From: Meiothermus taiwanensis DSM 14542
GTDB lineage: Bacteria > Deinococcota > Deinococci > Deinococcales > Thermaceae
Direction: 5' to 3'
Length of the DNA stretch: 56,955 nt
Assembly (NCBI GenBank): GCA_000482765.1
Contig: AXWR01000021.1
Location: forward strand, 1-56,955
Below are positions 8,028-16,593 of the stretch, piece by piece. The notes beneath the pieces were generated by a model. That model had not been told where the DNA came from, made no database searches, and saw only the letters and a list, made by a program, of their open reading frames with translations. The position numbers and the translations under genes were made by a program. Positions within the stretch are counted from its first letter, which is position 1. Each line of letters starts with the position of its first letter.

Positions 8028-8053
8028 GACCCGTTGGAAACCGGAGAGGCGTC

Positions 8054-10681
8054 ATGATCACAACCGACAAATACAACCCCCACGAACTCGAGCCCAGATG
8101 GCAACAATACTGGGAAGAGATTGGTCTTCTGAAGGCCACCGAGGGCAAGGGCGGCAAAAAGGCCTATATTCTGGTGATGTTCCCCTACCCCTCGGGTGAC
8201 CTGCACATGGGCCACCTCAAGAACTACACCATGGGCGATGCGCTGGCCCGTTTCCGGGTACAGCAGGGCTACAGCGTGCTGCACCCCTTCGGCTGGGACG
8301 CCTTCGGCCTGCCCGCCGAAAACGCCGCCCTGAAGTTCGGGGTGAGCCCCGCCGACTGGACCTTTAGCAACATAAGGCAGTCCAAGGAGTCGCTGGCCCT
8401 GATGGGCATCCGCTACGACTGGAGCCGCGAGGTCACCACCTGCCTGCCCGAGTACTACAAGTGGAACCAGTGGATCTTCCTCAAGATGTACGAGCGGGGC
8501 CTGGTCTACCGCAAGAAAAGCCTGGTCAACTGGGATCCCGTCGAGCAGAGCGTGCTGGCCAACGAGCAGGTGATCGATGGGCGCGGCTGGCGCAGTGGGG
8601 CGCTGGTGGAAAAGCGCGAGCTCGAGCAGTGGTACCTCAAGATTACCGACTACGCCGAGCGGCTTTTGAACGACCTGGACAAACTGCCCCGCTGGCCCGA
8701 GAAGGTCAAGGCCATGCAGCGGGCCTGGATCGGCAAGAGCACCGGCGCCGAGTTCGACTTCCAGGTGAAGGGCCACGACCTGAAGATCCGGGTCTTCTCC
8801 ACCCGCCCCGACACCATCTTTGGCGCTACCTTCATGGTGCTGGCCCCCGAACACGAGCTGGTACCGCTCATCACCACGCCCGAACAAAAAGCCGCCGTGG
8901 AGGCCTATGTGGCGGCGGCCCGCATGAAGAGCGAGGTCGAGCGGCAGATGGAAGACCGCGAGAAGACCGGGGTCTTTACCGGGGCCTACGCCATCAACCC
9001 GGCGAGCGGCAAGGAGATTCCCATCTGGGTCGCCGACTATGTGCTCGCAGGCTACGGCACCGGGGCCATCATGGCCGTGCCCGGCCAGGACGAGCGCGAC
9101 TGGGAGTTTGCCGAGAAGTTCGGGCTGGAGATCATCCGCACCGTCGAGCCGCCCGCGGGCTGGCAGGGCAAAGCCTACACCGAGGACGGGCCGGCCATTA
9201 ACTCCGGCTTCCTGAACGGCCTGTATGTGGAGGAAGCCAAGAAAAAAATCATCGCCTGGATGGAGGAAAAGGGCATTGGCCAGGGCAAGGTCAACTACCG
9301 CCTGCGCGACTGGCTGATCAGCCGCCAGCGCTACTGGGGCACCCCCATCCCCATGATCCACTGCGATAGCTGCGGCATCGTGCCGGTGCCCTACGAAGAG
9401 CTGCCGGTGGTGCTGCCCACCCTGAAGGACGTGGAGGACATCCGGCCCAAGGGCAAAAGCCCGCTGGCCGCGCACCCCGAGTTCTACGAATGCACCTGCC
9501 CCAGGTGCGGCGGGAAGGCCCGGCGCGACACCGATACCATGGACACCTTTTTCGACTCGTCCTGGTACTTCCTGCGCTACACCGATGCCCAAAACCCCCA
9601 GGCGCCCTTCGACCCCGAGAAGGCCAACTTCTGGATGCCGGTGGATCAGTACATCGGCGGGATCGAGCACGCCATTCTGCACCTCCTGTACAGCCGGTTT
9701 TTTACCAAGTTTTTGCACGACCTGGGCCTGGTAGAAGCCGAGGAACCCTTCGAGGGCCTTTTCACCCAGGGCATGGTGATGGGCTGGACCAACGTGGGCG
9801 AGGTGGAGGTGCGCGAGGGGCGCATCTACTTTTTGGATGACGCCCGGCGCAGCAAGCTCGAGCTCGAGCAGGGCCTCACCCTCGAGGAGGCCCAGAAGAG
9901 CGGGGCCGAGCTGCGCGAGGAAGGGGGCAAAACCTACTTCTGGAAACCGGCGGTGATGAGCAAGAGCCTGGGCAACGGGGTGATGGTGGGGCCTTTTGTC
10001 AGGGAGCAGGGGGCCGACATCGCCCGGGTGACCATCCTGTTCGCCGCCCCGCCCGAGAACGAGATGATCTGGACCGAGGAGGGGGTGCAGGGGGCCTGGC
10101 GCTACCTGAACCGGGTGTACCGGCTGGTGGCCGAGCAGCGGGCCGAGCTCAAGGCCCAGCCCGAGCTGCTCGAGCCCGCCCGGCTGGAAGGAGCGCACAA
10201 GGCTTTGTACCAGAAGCTGCACCAGACCATCCAAAAGGTGACCGAGGACCTCGAGGCCCTGCGCTTCAACACCGCCATCGCCGCCCTGATGGAGCTGCTC
10301 AACGCCTTAAACGACTACCGCAAAGCCGAAGGGGTCACCCCAGTCTTCCGCGAGGCGGTGCTGCGCTATATCCAGATGCTGGCCCCCTTCGCCCCCCACC
10401 TGGCCGAGGAGCTGTGGCACGAGTTTTATGAGGGCTCGGTCTTCCACGCCCCCTGGCCAAAGGTGGACGAGGCCGCCCTGGTGGCCGATAGCTTCGAGCT
10501 GGTGGTGCAGGTCAACGGCAAGCTGCGCGGCAAAGCCACCGTCAGCACCCAGGCCAGTGAGGAAGAGATCAAGCGCATTGCACGCACACTGCCCAACGTG
10601 CAGCAGCACATCGCGGGCAAGGAAGTGCTCAAGGAAATCTACGTGCCGGGCAAGCTCCTCAACATTGTGGTGAAGGGATAA
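8054..10681 (+). CDS. leuS: Leucyl-tRNA synthetase
   Basis: Charges tRNA-Leu with leucine in the cytoplasm. 875 residues, the expected length for a bacterial LeuRS. Class I signatures are clear: the HIGH-type motif [15 protein letters not shown] near residue 45 and the KMSKS loop [14 protein letters not shown] near residue 635. The CP1 editing domain lies between (about 225-415, with [18 protein letters not shown]), and an anticodon-binding helical domain with a C-terminal extension ([16 protein letters not shown]) follows. A ribosome binding site GGAGAGG at 8043-8049 fixes the start. It is monocistronic, with its own promoter and a strong terminator at 10795-10836. Confidence 0.98.
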   Translation: MITTDKYNPHELEPRWQQYWEEIGLLKATEGKGGKKAYILVMFPYPSGDLHMGHLKNYTMGDALARFRVQQGYSVLHPFGWDAFGLPAENAALKFGVSPADWTFSNIRQSKESLALMGIRYDWSREVTTCLPEYYKWNQWIFLKMYERGLVYRKKSLVNWDPVEQSVLANEQVIDGRGWRSGALVEKRELEQWYLKITDYAERLLNDLDKLPRWPEKVKAMQRAWIGKSTGAEFDFQVKGHDLKIRVFSTRPDTIFGATFMVLAPEHELVPLITTPEQKAAVEAYVAAARMKSEVERQMEDREKTGVFTGAYAINPASGKEIPIWVADYVLAGYGTGAIMAVPGQDERDWEFAEKFGLEIIRTVEPPAGWQGKAYTEDGPAINSGFLNGLYVEEAKKKIIAWMEEKGIGQGKVNYRLRDWLISRQRYWGTPIPMIHCDSCGIVPVPYEELPVVLPTLKDVEDIRPKGKSPLAAHPEFYECTCPRCGGKARRDTDTMDTFFDSSWYFLRYTDAQNPQAPFDPEKANFWMPVDQYIGGIEHAILHLLYSRFFTKFLHDLGLVEAEEPFEGLFTQGMVMGWTNVGEVEVREGRIYFLDDARRSKLELEQGLTLEEAQKSGAELREEGGKTYFWKPAVMSKSLGNGVMVGPFVREQGADIARVTILFAAPPENEMIWTEEGVQGAWRYLNRVYRLVAEQRAELKAQPELLEPARLEGAHKALYQKLHQTIQKVTEDLEALRFNTAIAALMELLNALNDYRKAEGVTPVFREAVLRYIQMLAPFAPHLAEELWHEFYEGSVFHAPWPKVDEAALVADSFELVVQVNGKLRGKATVSTQASEEEIKRIARTLPNVQQHIAGKEVLKEIYVPGKLLNIVVKG

Positions 10682-10729
10682 TAGCAGTCTCGCTTGAATC
10701 CTTCACCGCCATGTACAGTCCGAGGTGCA

Positions 10730-10778
10730 GATTCAAGCCCACCGAAGTGAGCAGAAAGGCATCTCGGCAGTATCGTTC
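10730..10778 (-). repeat. 49-base dispersed repeat, copy 1
   Basis: The reverse complement matches 15610-15658 at 42 of 49 positions without gaps, sharing the blocks ACGATACTGCCGA, TTTCTGCT and GGCTTGAATC. A 13-base piece of the same family, GCTTGAATCCTTC, also occurs just upstream at 10692-10704 in the opposite orientation, so the two form an inverted pair. Confidence 0.75.
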
Positions 10779-10794
10779 CCCTCCCAACTCACAT

Positions 10795-10836
10795 ACGGCG
10801 GCTATCGGTGCCCACGGCAGGATAGCCGCCGTGTGA
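10795..10836 (+). terminator. Terminator of leuS
   Basis: Perfect twelve-base inverted repeat ACGGCGGCTATC / GATAGCCGCCGT (10795-10806 with 10821-10832), extendable by a wobble and two more pairs, followed by ATTTT. Confidence 0.75.
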
Positions 10837-10885
10837 TTTTCGGGGGCCCTGGCCAGCACCACTGGAAACCAGCCCAGCCGGCCCG

Positions 10886-10891
10886 TACCAT
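10886..10891 (+). promoter_or_regulatory. -10 box, leaderless type
   Basis: TACCAT exactly six bases before the ATG at 10898; no ribosome binding site is present. Confidence 0.5.
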
Positions 10892-10897
10892 AAGGGT

Positions 10898-11221
10898 ATG
10901 CTCACACTACAAAAAATAAACAGCCTGGCTGGGCATCAGGTGCTCGAGTGTGTGGGGCAAGAAGCAGGCGACACCTTTCGTATTATCGTCAAGCACACCT
11001 CTCCCAGCCACTACGAGGCCCTGGGCAAGATCGTCCTAGCCAATGCCGAGACCCACTACCAGGCCTCGGGGCCCATGACCCCCAACCTTTTGTTGCAGTG
11101 GCTCAATACCCTGTTCGAGCGCTGGCCAGGCACCAAAACCATTCCCTGGGCCATACACGATCTGGACGAAAAAACCCAGCAGTTCGTGCGTGAGGTGTAC
11201 AAGGCCATCGAGGCTGTGTAG
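10898..11221 (+). CDS. Small soluble protein of unknown function
   Basis: 107 residues, no signal peptide or membrane segment. The start is supported by a TACCAT box six bases upstream. The N-terminal half is strand-rich (GHQVLECVGQEAGDTFRIIV), the C-terminal half helical (LLLQWLNTLFERWPGTKTIPW ends in DLDEKTQQFVREVYKAIEAV). Codon use matches neighbouring housekeeping genes, which supports it as a real gene. It lies alone after leuS and converges on a small membrane protein with only six bases between stops. I do not recognise the family. Confidence 0.7.
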   Translation: MLTLQKINSLAGHQVLECVGQEAGDTFRIIVKHTSPSHYEALGKIVLANAETHYQASGPMTPNLLLQWLNTLFERWPGTKTIPWAIHDLDEKTQQFVREVYKAIEAV

Positions 11222-11227
11222 CAGGGC

Positions 11228-11614
11228 TCAGGGCTGCTCGTAGTCGTGGTGGTCGGCCTGCTGGGCCCGGCGCAGACGGGCCCGCAGCGCGGCGGGGGTG
11301 TAGGGTGTTTTGTTGTGTACGATGGCCCCAAAGCCCGCCATCAGCAAGGCAGGAATCAGCAACAACAGGCCCTGCAGCGGGTCGGGCACATAGGGCATGG
11401 GAAACTGCACCACCGAGGCCCATAGCTGTACCAAGGGCAGAATTCCCCCCATCAGAAGCCCGCTCAGCCACCATTGCCGGGGCCACCACCAACCCACCAC
11501 AAAACCCATCAAAAGCAGCAGGGTTCCGGCAAAGAGCAGATCCACGTTGCCAAGGTCGGCCAAAGCGATCAAGAGTCCAATGCCCACCGGTACAAGGTAG
11601 CGCAGGAACTTCAT
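11228..11614 (-). CDS. Four-helix membrane protein linked to a two-component system
   Basis: 128 residues with about four hydrophobic segments (PVGIGLLIALADLG; LLFAGTLLLLMGFVVGWWW; LSGLLMGGILPLVQLW; LQGLLLLIPALLMAGFGA) and a basic, histidine-containing C-terminal tail. The start at 11614 is preferred over 11647 because a TATTGT box lies eight bases upstream, while the longer form would overlap the response regulator. It sits 22 bases downstream of the regulator gene. In LiaFSR-like systems a membrane protein next to such a pair modulates the kinase, but no similarity to LiaF is visible, so this role is speculation. Confidence 0.7.
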   Translation of the reverse strand: MKFLRYLVPVGIGLLIALADLGNVDLLFAGTLLLLMGFVVGWWWPRQWWLSGLLMGGILPLVQLWASVVQFPMPYVPDPLQGLLLLIPALLMAGFGAIVHNKTPYTPAALRARLRRAQQADHHDYEQP

Positions 11615-11636
11615 ACCTCTACACAATACCGAGTTT

Positions 11637-12281
11637 TTAGCCTTCAAGACGGAGAATGCCCCTTTCCAGGGCTACCGTCACGGCGGCCGTGCGGTCGTCC
11701 ACACCGAGTTTGTCGAAGGTATGCAAAAGGTGGGTCTTGACGGTTGCTTCGCTGATCTTGAGCTCGCGGGCGATCTCCTTGTTGGAAAAACCTTTGGCCA
11801 CCAGGGCCAGCACCTCGAGTTCGCGCACCGATAGGACTTCCTCAGCAGGGCCGCGCATCCGGCCGAGTAGACGGGCTGCTACCGGGGGTGAGAGCACCGC
11901 TTCGCCCCTGGCGCACAGCCGCACGGCCCGGAAAAGCTCTTCACGCGGCACGTCTTTGAGCAGGTAGCCGGTGGCCCCAGCCTCCACCGCGCGCACAATT
12001 TCGGAGTCGGTGTCGTAGGTGGTTAACACCAAGACCTGAACCCCAGCAAAACGAGCCCGGATCTGCCGTATGGCCGTGACCCCGTCCATCTGGGGCATGC
12101 GCAGATCCATCAGCACCACATCAACCCCGACCTGCTCGAGCAGGCGTAGGGCCTCGAGGCCGTTAGAAGCCTCGCCCACCACCTTAAAGTCGGCCTGGGA
12201 GGAGAGCAACCCCAGCAGACCCGCCCGCACCACGGGGTGGTCGTCTACCAAAAGAATCCGAATGGCAGGTACACTGGTCAT
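11637..12281 (-). CDS. NarL/LuxR-type response regulator
   Basis: 214 residues. Receiver domain (about 1-120) with acidic pocket VDDHP, phospho-acceptor Asp in VVLMDLRMPQMDG, the switch threonine in LVLTTYD and the lysine in YLLKDVPREEL. C-terminal LuxR-type helix-turn-helix (about 145-210: LSVRELEVLALVAKGFSNKE and TVKTHLLHTFDKLGVDDR). It acts as a DNA-binding transcription regulator after phosphorylation by the kinase encoded just upstream, whose stop overlaps its start by four bases. The target genes are not evident from the sequence. Confidence 0.95.
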   Translation of the reverse strand: MTSVPAIRILLVDDHPVVRAGLLGLLSSQADFKVVGEASNGLEALRLLEQVGVDVVLMDLRMPQMDGVTAIRQIRARFAGVQVLVLTTYDTDSEIVRAVEAGATGYLLKDVPREELFRAVRLCARGEAVLSPPVAARLLGRMRGPAEEVLSVRELEVLALVAKGFSNKEIARELKISEATVKTHLLHTFDKLGVDDRTAAVTVALERGILRLEG

Positions 12282-13570
12282 AGGGTCTTGACCTCCTGCA
12301 TGGAGGGCTGAGGGTACAAAGGCAGGCTCACGGCCAGGGTGGTTCCCAGGCCGGGTTCGCTTTCCACCGTCATCTGGCCCCCCAGCGCTTCTACCCGTTC
12401 GCGCATCGAGCGCAGGCCAAAGCTGCCCGAGGTGGGCGGCAGCAGGCCCACCCCGTCGTCCTGCACGTCCATCAGCACCAGATCGTCCAGGTAAGAAAGG
12501 GTGAGGGTGGCGTGGCGGGCTCTGGCGTGTTTGCGGATGTTGGTCAGGGCTTCCTGGGCAACGCGCAGCAGGCCTACCTCGAGCTCCGGGTGCAGCGGCC
12601 GGGGGTCGCCGGTCAGGGTGAACTCGGCGCTGATGCCGCTCTCCTGCTGCCAGCGTTGAAGCAAGCGCTGCAGGGCTTCGGGCAGCGAGGTGTTCTCGAG
12701 GATTTCCGGGCGCAGGGCCCAGACCATCCGGCGGGCTTCCGACAAGCCTTCGCGGGCAGCCCGCCGGGCCTGCTCCAGGTAACGTGCGGCAGAGGTCTCG
12801 TGCTCTGCGGCCATCTCGGCAGCCTCGAGCTGCACCACGATGCTGGCAAACCCCTGGGCCAGGGTGTCGTGAATTTCACGGGCCAGGCGCTGGCGCTCCT
12901 CCAGCATGCCGGCCTGGCGGGAGGTTTGCTCGAGCTCGCGGCGGGTGCGCTCGAGTTCCTCGCGGGCCCGTACCTCCCTTATGAGCAGCTCGAGGGTCAA
13001 CAGGGCATACCCCGAGTACAAAAACCCGATAAAAATGAAGAAAGCCAGGCTCAGGTTGGGGTACTCGGCGGGCGTCGGCAGTGCGCCCCAGGCCGTGTTG
13101 CCCTGGGGGCCCTGGCTCAGCACAATCTCGAAGGTGATTTGCAGCGGCTCGCGCTGGGCCCACCAGACCGACAAAGCGCCCAGGCCCAGCACAATCAGGA
13201 GCACCGCCCACAGCGGCATCCAGTAGCGGGCCACCACTGGAATCAGGCCCAGCGCCAGAAAGGGCAGGTAGTTCTGGCTGAGCCAGGCCACCACCGCAAC
13301 CCCGATCAGGATTAGCAGCGCAAACTCCCAGGCCCCACGCTGTCCGGGCCGCACTGCCCAGACCACCACCCCCATCAAGGCCAGGGCCGCCCCCAGCCGC
13401 CAGGCGGTCTGGGCCGGGTCTTGCCAGGGCAGCAGGGTGGGCACCTCGAGCGGCCTGGCTGGCACCAGCAGGGTAAAAGCCAGCACCGTGAACAGGTTAA
13501 GCGCGGTGAGCACCACCACCACCTGCGCAACGGGCCGACCTGCAAAATAGCGCCGGAACCACCCGACCAC
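12278..13570 (-). CDS. DesK/NarX-type membrane sensor histidine kinase
   Basis: 430 residues. The N-terminal half is hydrophobic with about six membrane segments and no large extracellular domain, so it may sense a membrane or envelope state. Then comes a coiled linker (EELERTRRELEQTSRQ), the HisKA_3 dimerisation domain with the phospho-accepting His in LAREIHDTLAQGF, and the HATPase domain (N-box EALTNIRKHARA; G1 DVQDDGVGL; G2 GLGTTLAVSLP). It starts at GTG 13570 with TACAAT exactly six bases upstream, a leaderless arrangement. The cognate regulator gene overlaps its end by four bases (ATGA). Confidence 0.94.
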   Translation of the reverse strand: MVGWFRRYFAGRPVAQVVVVLTALNLFTVLAFTLLVPARPLEVPTLLPWQDPAQTAWRLGAALALMGVVVWAVRPGQRGAWEFALLILIGVAVVAWLSQNYLPFLALGLIPVVARYWMPLWAVLLIVLGLGALSVWWAQREPLQITFEIVLSQGPQGNTAWGALPTPAEYPNLSLAFFIFIGFLYSGYALLTLELLIREVRAREELERTRRELEQTSRQAGMLEERQRLAREIHDTLAQGFASIVVQLEAAEMAAEHETSAARYLEQARRAAREGLSEARRMVWALRPEILENTSLPEALQRLLQRWQQESGISAEFTLTGDPRPLHPELEVGLLRVAQEALTNIRKHARARHATLTLSYLDDLVLMDVQDDGVGLLPPTSGSFGLRSMRERVEALGGQMTVESEPGLGTTLAVSLPLYPQPSMQEVKTL

Positions 13571-13576
13571 GGTGAA

Positions 13577-13582
13577 ATTGTA
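13577..13582 (-). promoter_or_regulatory. -10 box of the histidine kinase operon, leaderless type
   Basis: TACAAT on the minus strand, exactly six bases before the GTG start at 13570. Confidence 0.55.
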
Positions 13583-13714
13583 GACCAGCCGGCCCCCAGG
13601 GTTTGCATGGAAACACCCATTTGCCTACCCTACGCAAAACCCGTTTCCCATGACAAAATAGGCCTGTCCTGAAGGCCTTGCTCTTCCCAAGGGCATTGGT
13701 TGTTTGGAGGTTGC

Positions 13715-14176
13715 ATGCAAAAAATCACCCTGCCCCACCGCTACTCGGCCAGCGGTTCGCGCTTCCGCGCAGCCACCATCGAGACCGGCTGGCTGTGCTT
13801 CAGAAATAACACGGTCTCGGTGCGCGTCAACCTTCCGCTGGTGACACGGCTCGAGCGCTCTTACCAGATGCGCGACTGGCTGCTGGCGGTGGCGTTTGTG
13901 GGCCTGTTTGTAGGGCTTGTTAGCCTGGGCCTGCGCTCGTTGGGCTGGCTCAACATCCCCCAGCTCCTGAGAGTAAGCCCTGCCCTGCTGGAGTACGGCG
14001 CGCTGGCCCTGGCGGCAGTGGCCTTCGTGAGCTACTGGCTCTTCCCCATCCGGGTGCTGTACCTCTACGACGGCAACGCCGCCCCACTTTCGGTGGTGGG
14101 CAGCAAAAAGGCCATTGAGGATTTAGAAAACACCCTCTGGGGCTTGCTCGAGGCCCGTCATCAGCAGCAGTCCTGA
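13715..14176 (+). CDS. Membrane protein of unknown function, two helices
   Basis: 153 residues. The start at 13715 is set by a GGAGG site at 13706-13710, four bases before the ATG. The N-terminal 50 residues look like a small beta-domain (ATIETGWLCFRNNTVSVRV). Two membrane segments follow, around residues 55-77 (LLAVAFVGLFVGLVSLGL) and 93-112 (YGALALAAVAFVSYWLFPI). The C-terminal tail (residues 113-153) is strand-then-helix (IRVLYLYDGNAAPLSVVGS, KAIEDLENTLWGLLEA). The layout resembles proteins with split PH-like cytoplasmic domains, but I cannot name the family. It is divergent from the kinase operon. Confidence 0.7.
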   Translation: MQKITLPHRYSASGSRFRAATIETGWLCFRNNTVSVRVNLPLVTRLERSYQMRDWLLAVAFVGLFVGLVSLGLRSLGWLNIPQLLRVSPALLEYGALALAAVAFVSYWLFPIRVLYLYDGNAAPLSVVGSKKAIEDLENTLWGLLEARHQQQS

Positions 14177-14217
14177 GATCGCTCCCATTTCAAAATTCGG
14201 CTGGATGGGTTTTTTAT

Positions 14218-14245
14218 TTGACTTAGTTTACAATATTTGTAATCT
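14218..14245 (+). promoter_or_regulatory. Promoter with embedded palindromic operator for the YeeE gene
   Basis: TTGACT (-35, 14218-14223) and TAATCT (-10, 14240-14245), spacer 16. Inside and overlapping the -10 is the palindrome TTACAA-TAT-TTGTAA (14228-14242), placed where a bound repressor would block RNA polymerase. A leader hairpin GGCCGG/CCGGCC (14266-14271 with 14279-14284) and a GAGG ribosome binding site (14291-14294) follow. An ArsR/SqrR-like sulfide or persulfide sensor would be a plausible binder, but no such regulator gene is adjacent. Confidence 0.6.
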
Positions 14246-14298
14246 TTGATAATCTAACCTTCACCGGCCGGTAAAAAGCCGGCCTGTGTGGAGGATAA

Positions 14299-15540
14299 AT
14301 GTCGCTGTTACGCAAGGGTTTACCATCCAGATCCGCTGTCTCGGCCCCGTCCCATCAGGCCCCCCGGCCCCAGTACGGGCTAATTGGACTGGGGCTGCTG
14401 GGAGCAGGCTGGCTGTACGCGCAGTTACCCACACCTCAGGGGCTTTTGCTGTTGCTGGGAATCGGGCTGGGCTTTAGCCTCTTTCACGCCCGGTTTGGCT
14501 TTAGCTCGGCCTTCCGCCAGCTCCTGAGCGTGGGGCAGGGGCGGGCTTTGCAGGCCCATATGCTGCTGCTGGGCGTAACCGCGACCCTGTTTGCCCTTCT
14601 GTTTGCCCTGGGGCAGGGCCTGGGCGGCCAGCCCTTGAGCGGCTATCTGGCCCCCATCGGGCCGGGTCTGCTGCTGGGGGCCTTTCTGTTTGGGGTGGGG
14701 ATGCAACTGGCCGGGGGGTGCGCCTCAGGCACACTGTACGCAACAGGCAGCGGCAGTCTGCTGGGCCTGGTGGCCCTGGTGAGCTTTATGGGAGGCTCGG
14801 TGCTGGGGGCCTGGAACCTCGAGTTCTGGACAACCGGGCCGGGGGCCATAGGCGCCCTACCACCCATCTCACTGGCCGAGCACCTGGGCTTGTGGGGAGC
14901 CCTGGCCGTCACGCTGGCCTTGGTGGGGGGGCTGGCCCTGCTGGCCGAGTGGATCATCCGCAAACGGCAACCCCCACCGCTTTCCCAGCCTCGAGGCTCC
15001 CAGGGCTGGGCCCGGGTGCTGCGCGGCACCTGGCCGCTGTGGGTGGCGGCGCTGGTGCTGGCCGTGCTCAACGCAGCGGTGCTCTATGTGAGCGGGCGCC
15101 CCTGGGGGGTCACCTACGGCCTGACCCTGTGGGGCTCACAGGCCGTGGAGGCCCTGGGCCTGGCCCAGCCAGCCTTCTGGGGCTTCTGGAACGGCGAGTC
15201 GCCCCTGGAACGCTCCCCCCTGGGCCACCCCACCGCCCTGACCAACCTGGGCATCCTGCTGGGCGCGCTGCTCAGCGCCGCTGCTGCCGGGGTATTCGGC
15301 AAAAACCCCCGCTTGGGCTGGAAAGCCCTGCTGGCAGCCGTGCTGGGCGGGCTCTTGATGGGCTACGGGGCCCGGCTGGCCTACGGCTGCAACATCGGGG
15401 CCTACATCGGGGGGGTGGCCTCCTTCAGCCTGCACGGCTGGGTCTGGCTGGTCATGGCTTTGCTGGGCACCGGTGCCGGGCTGCGGCTACGCCCCTGGTT
15501 TGGGCTATCCAACCCCAGGCCCACCGACTCGGTCTGCTAG
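14299..15540 (+). CDS. YeeE/YedE family (TsuA-like) sulfur-compound permease
   Basis: 413 residues, almost entirely hydrophobic, with ten or more membrane segments arranged as two similar halves. The conserved cysteine motifs of the family are present: MQLAGGCASGTLYATG in the first half (about residue 145) and AYGCNIGAYIGGVAS in the second (about residue 360). In TsuA such cysteines pass thiosulfate through the membrane; other members are thought to move sulfur species or to act in selenium metabolism. The gene stands alone between a strong regulated promoter and a bidirectional terminator, so it is probably induced by a sulfur-related signal. Confidence 0.88.
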   Translation: MSLLRKGLPSRSAVSAPSHQAPRPQYGLIGLGLLGAGWLYAQLPTPQGLLLLLGIGLGFSLFHARFGFSSAFRQLLSVGQGRALQAHMLLLGVTATLFALLFALGQGLGGQPLSGYLAPIGPGLLLGAFLFGVGMQLAGGCASGTLYATGSGSLLGLVALVSFMGGSVLGAWNLEFWTTGPGAIGALPPISLAEHLGLWGALAVTLALVGGLALLAEWIIRKRQPPPLSQPRGSQGWARVLRGTWPLWVAALVLAVLNAAVLYVSGRPWGVTYGLTLWGSQAVEALGLAQPAFWGFWNGESPLERSPLGHPTALTNLGILLGALLSAAAAGVFGKNPRLGWKALLAAVLGGLLMGYGARLAYGCNIGAYIGGVASFSLHGWVWLVMALLGTGAGLRLRPWFGLSNPRPTDSVC

Positions 15541-15575
15541 GAGCCTTTACGGGCGTACCCCAAACGTCTTCATAC

Positions 15576-15633
15576 GCATTTCGGCGGTATCGTTCACTCT
15601 GGCAAGCCTAAACGATACTGCCGAAATGCTTTT
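15576..15633. terminator. Bidirectional terminator between convergent genes
   Basis: Long inverted repeat: GCATTTCGGCGGTATCGTT (15576-15594) with AACGATACTGCCGAAATGC (15611-15629), 18 of 19 pairs, 16-base loop, then TTTT on the plus side. The right arm is the start of the 49-base dispersed repeat, so this terminator appears to have grown from that repeat. Confidence 0.65.
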
Positions 15634-15658
15634 CTGCTACCTTGGGTCGGCTTGAATC
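15610..15658 (+). repeat. 49-base dispersed repeat, copy 2
   Basis: Matches the reverse complement of 10730-10778 at 42 of 49 positions. It ends in GCTTGAATCCTTC, a 13-mer also found at 10692-10704 and, on the other strand, at 53332-53344. A second small hairpin CTTCACC/GGTGAAG follows just downstream (about 15659-15687). Confidence 0.75.
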
Positions 15659-15749
15659 CTTCACCCCTGACTGCGCAGGGCGGTGAAGTTCAGGTGGAGC
15701 CGGTATCAAAGCTCCAGCCACGCATGATTTGGCAACACCATACAGCCCC

Positions 15750-16385
15750 CTACAGCCCAAACCAGGTGAAAGGATAGTAGCTCACCAGCTCATCGCGAAA
15801 AGGCTCCACCAGCCGCACGTTGGCCGCCGGGGCCTCGGGCTTGAACAGATCTACCCGCGGGTTGAAGTCCCTCGAGCTTATCTGGCGCAGAATCTCCTGC
15901 GGGTTGAGGTTGGGCACCCCATAGCCCAGCGCAGCGTAGACCTGCGCCCGCACCCAGGCGTACTCCTCCGCAGAAAAGCCCTGCTGGTTGAGGGCCTGCA
16001 CCTGGATGCCCTTGGCGTCCAGTACCAGCGAGCTCGAGTCGCGGAAAAGATCAAGCGCGGTGCGGTAGTCCAGCACAAGCTGTCCCACCTGCTGGCTGGC
16101 TAGCTGATTAAGCCGGGCTTCGATGCGCTGGTAGCGCTCCCCCAGTTGTTGTTTGACATAGCGCTGCACCTGCAAAAAGCGCTGGAGCTGTTCGGGGCTG
16201 AGCTGACCGTTGGCTGGAGGGGTGTAGGCGGTCTGTCGCTCTACGTTCCTGTCCAGCGCGATGATCTGTCGAAAATCGTTGACCAGGGTCTGGGCCGGAC
16301 GGATCAGAAAAGCGTAGGCCGCCCAGCCGGCCAGGGCCAGGAACAGCAAAAAACCGGTAAGGGCCAGTATCAACCACCTTGCCAT
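15750..16385 (-). CDS. Membrane-anchored protein of unknown function
   Basis: 211 residues. One N-terminal membrane segment (RWLILALTGFLLFLALAGWAAYAFL) anchors a mostly helical, glutamine-rich outer domain (SPEQLQRFLQVQRYVKQQL and RYQRIEARLNQLASQQVGQL), with an aromatic C-terminus (YYPFTWFGL). No enzyme motif is visible. The helices with QxxxL spacing suggest a coiled-coil or helical-bundle extracytoplasmic domain. It is convergent with the YeeE gene and divergent from the GGDEF gene. I do not recognise the family. Confidence 0.7.
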   Translation of the reverse strand: MARWLILALTGFLLFLALAGWAAYAFLIRPAQTLVNDFRQIIALDRNVERQTAYTPPANGQLSPEQLQRFLQVQRYVKQQLGERYQRIEARLNQLASQQVGQLVLDYRTALDLFRDSSSLVLDAKGIQVQALNQQGFSAEEYAWVRAQVYAALGYGVPNLNPQEILRQISSRDFNPRVDLFKPEAPAANVRLVEPFRDELVSYYPFTWFGL

Positions 16386-16524
16386 AAGGGCAGGATGGCA
16401 TACAGTAAAACCTAAAACTGCGGCTTTTGACGCAATTAGGGCTGGCGTGGATTTTAGCCACCGGGCGGGCTTCCTCGCTCATGGGCGTCGCTGGCAAAAA
16501 ACGGGGTTTCTCACAGAACCCTTA

Positions 16525-16554
16525 TTGCAGCCAAGAATCGTTATGAGGTATAAA
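16525..16554 (+). promoter_or_regulatory. Promoter of the TPR-GGDEF gene
   Basis: TTGCAG (-35, 16525-16530) and TATAAA (-10, 16549-16554), spacer 18. The predicted leader is about 35 bases, with no strong ribosome binding site before the ATG at 16594. Confidence 0.55.
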
Positions 16555-16593
16555 ATGCAGGAATTTTGAAAGCAGTAAGCCCGGCCCAAATCT

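Noticed and set aside
7771..8053. T-box riboswitch for leuS
   Set aside because: The conserved antiterminator bulge sequence and specifier-loop motifs are absent.
7991..10234. 747-codon minus-strand reading frame
   Set aside because: Antisense to leuS, whose synthetase motifs are complete; low-complexity Gly/His/Leu composition shows it is a shadow.
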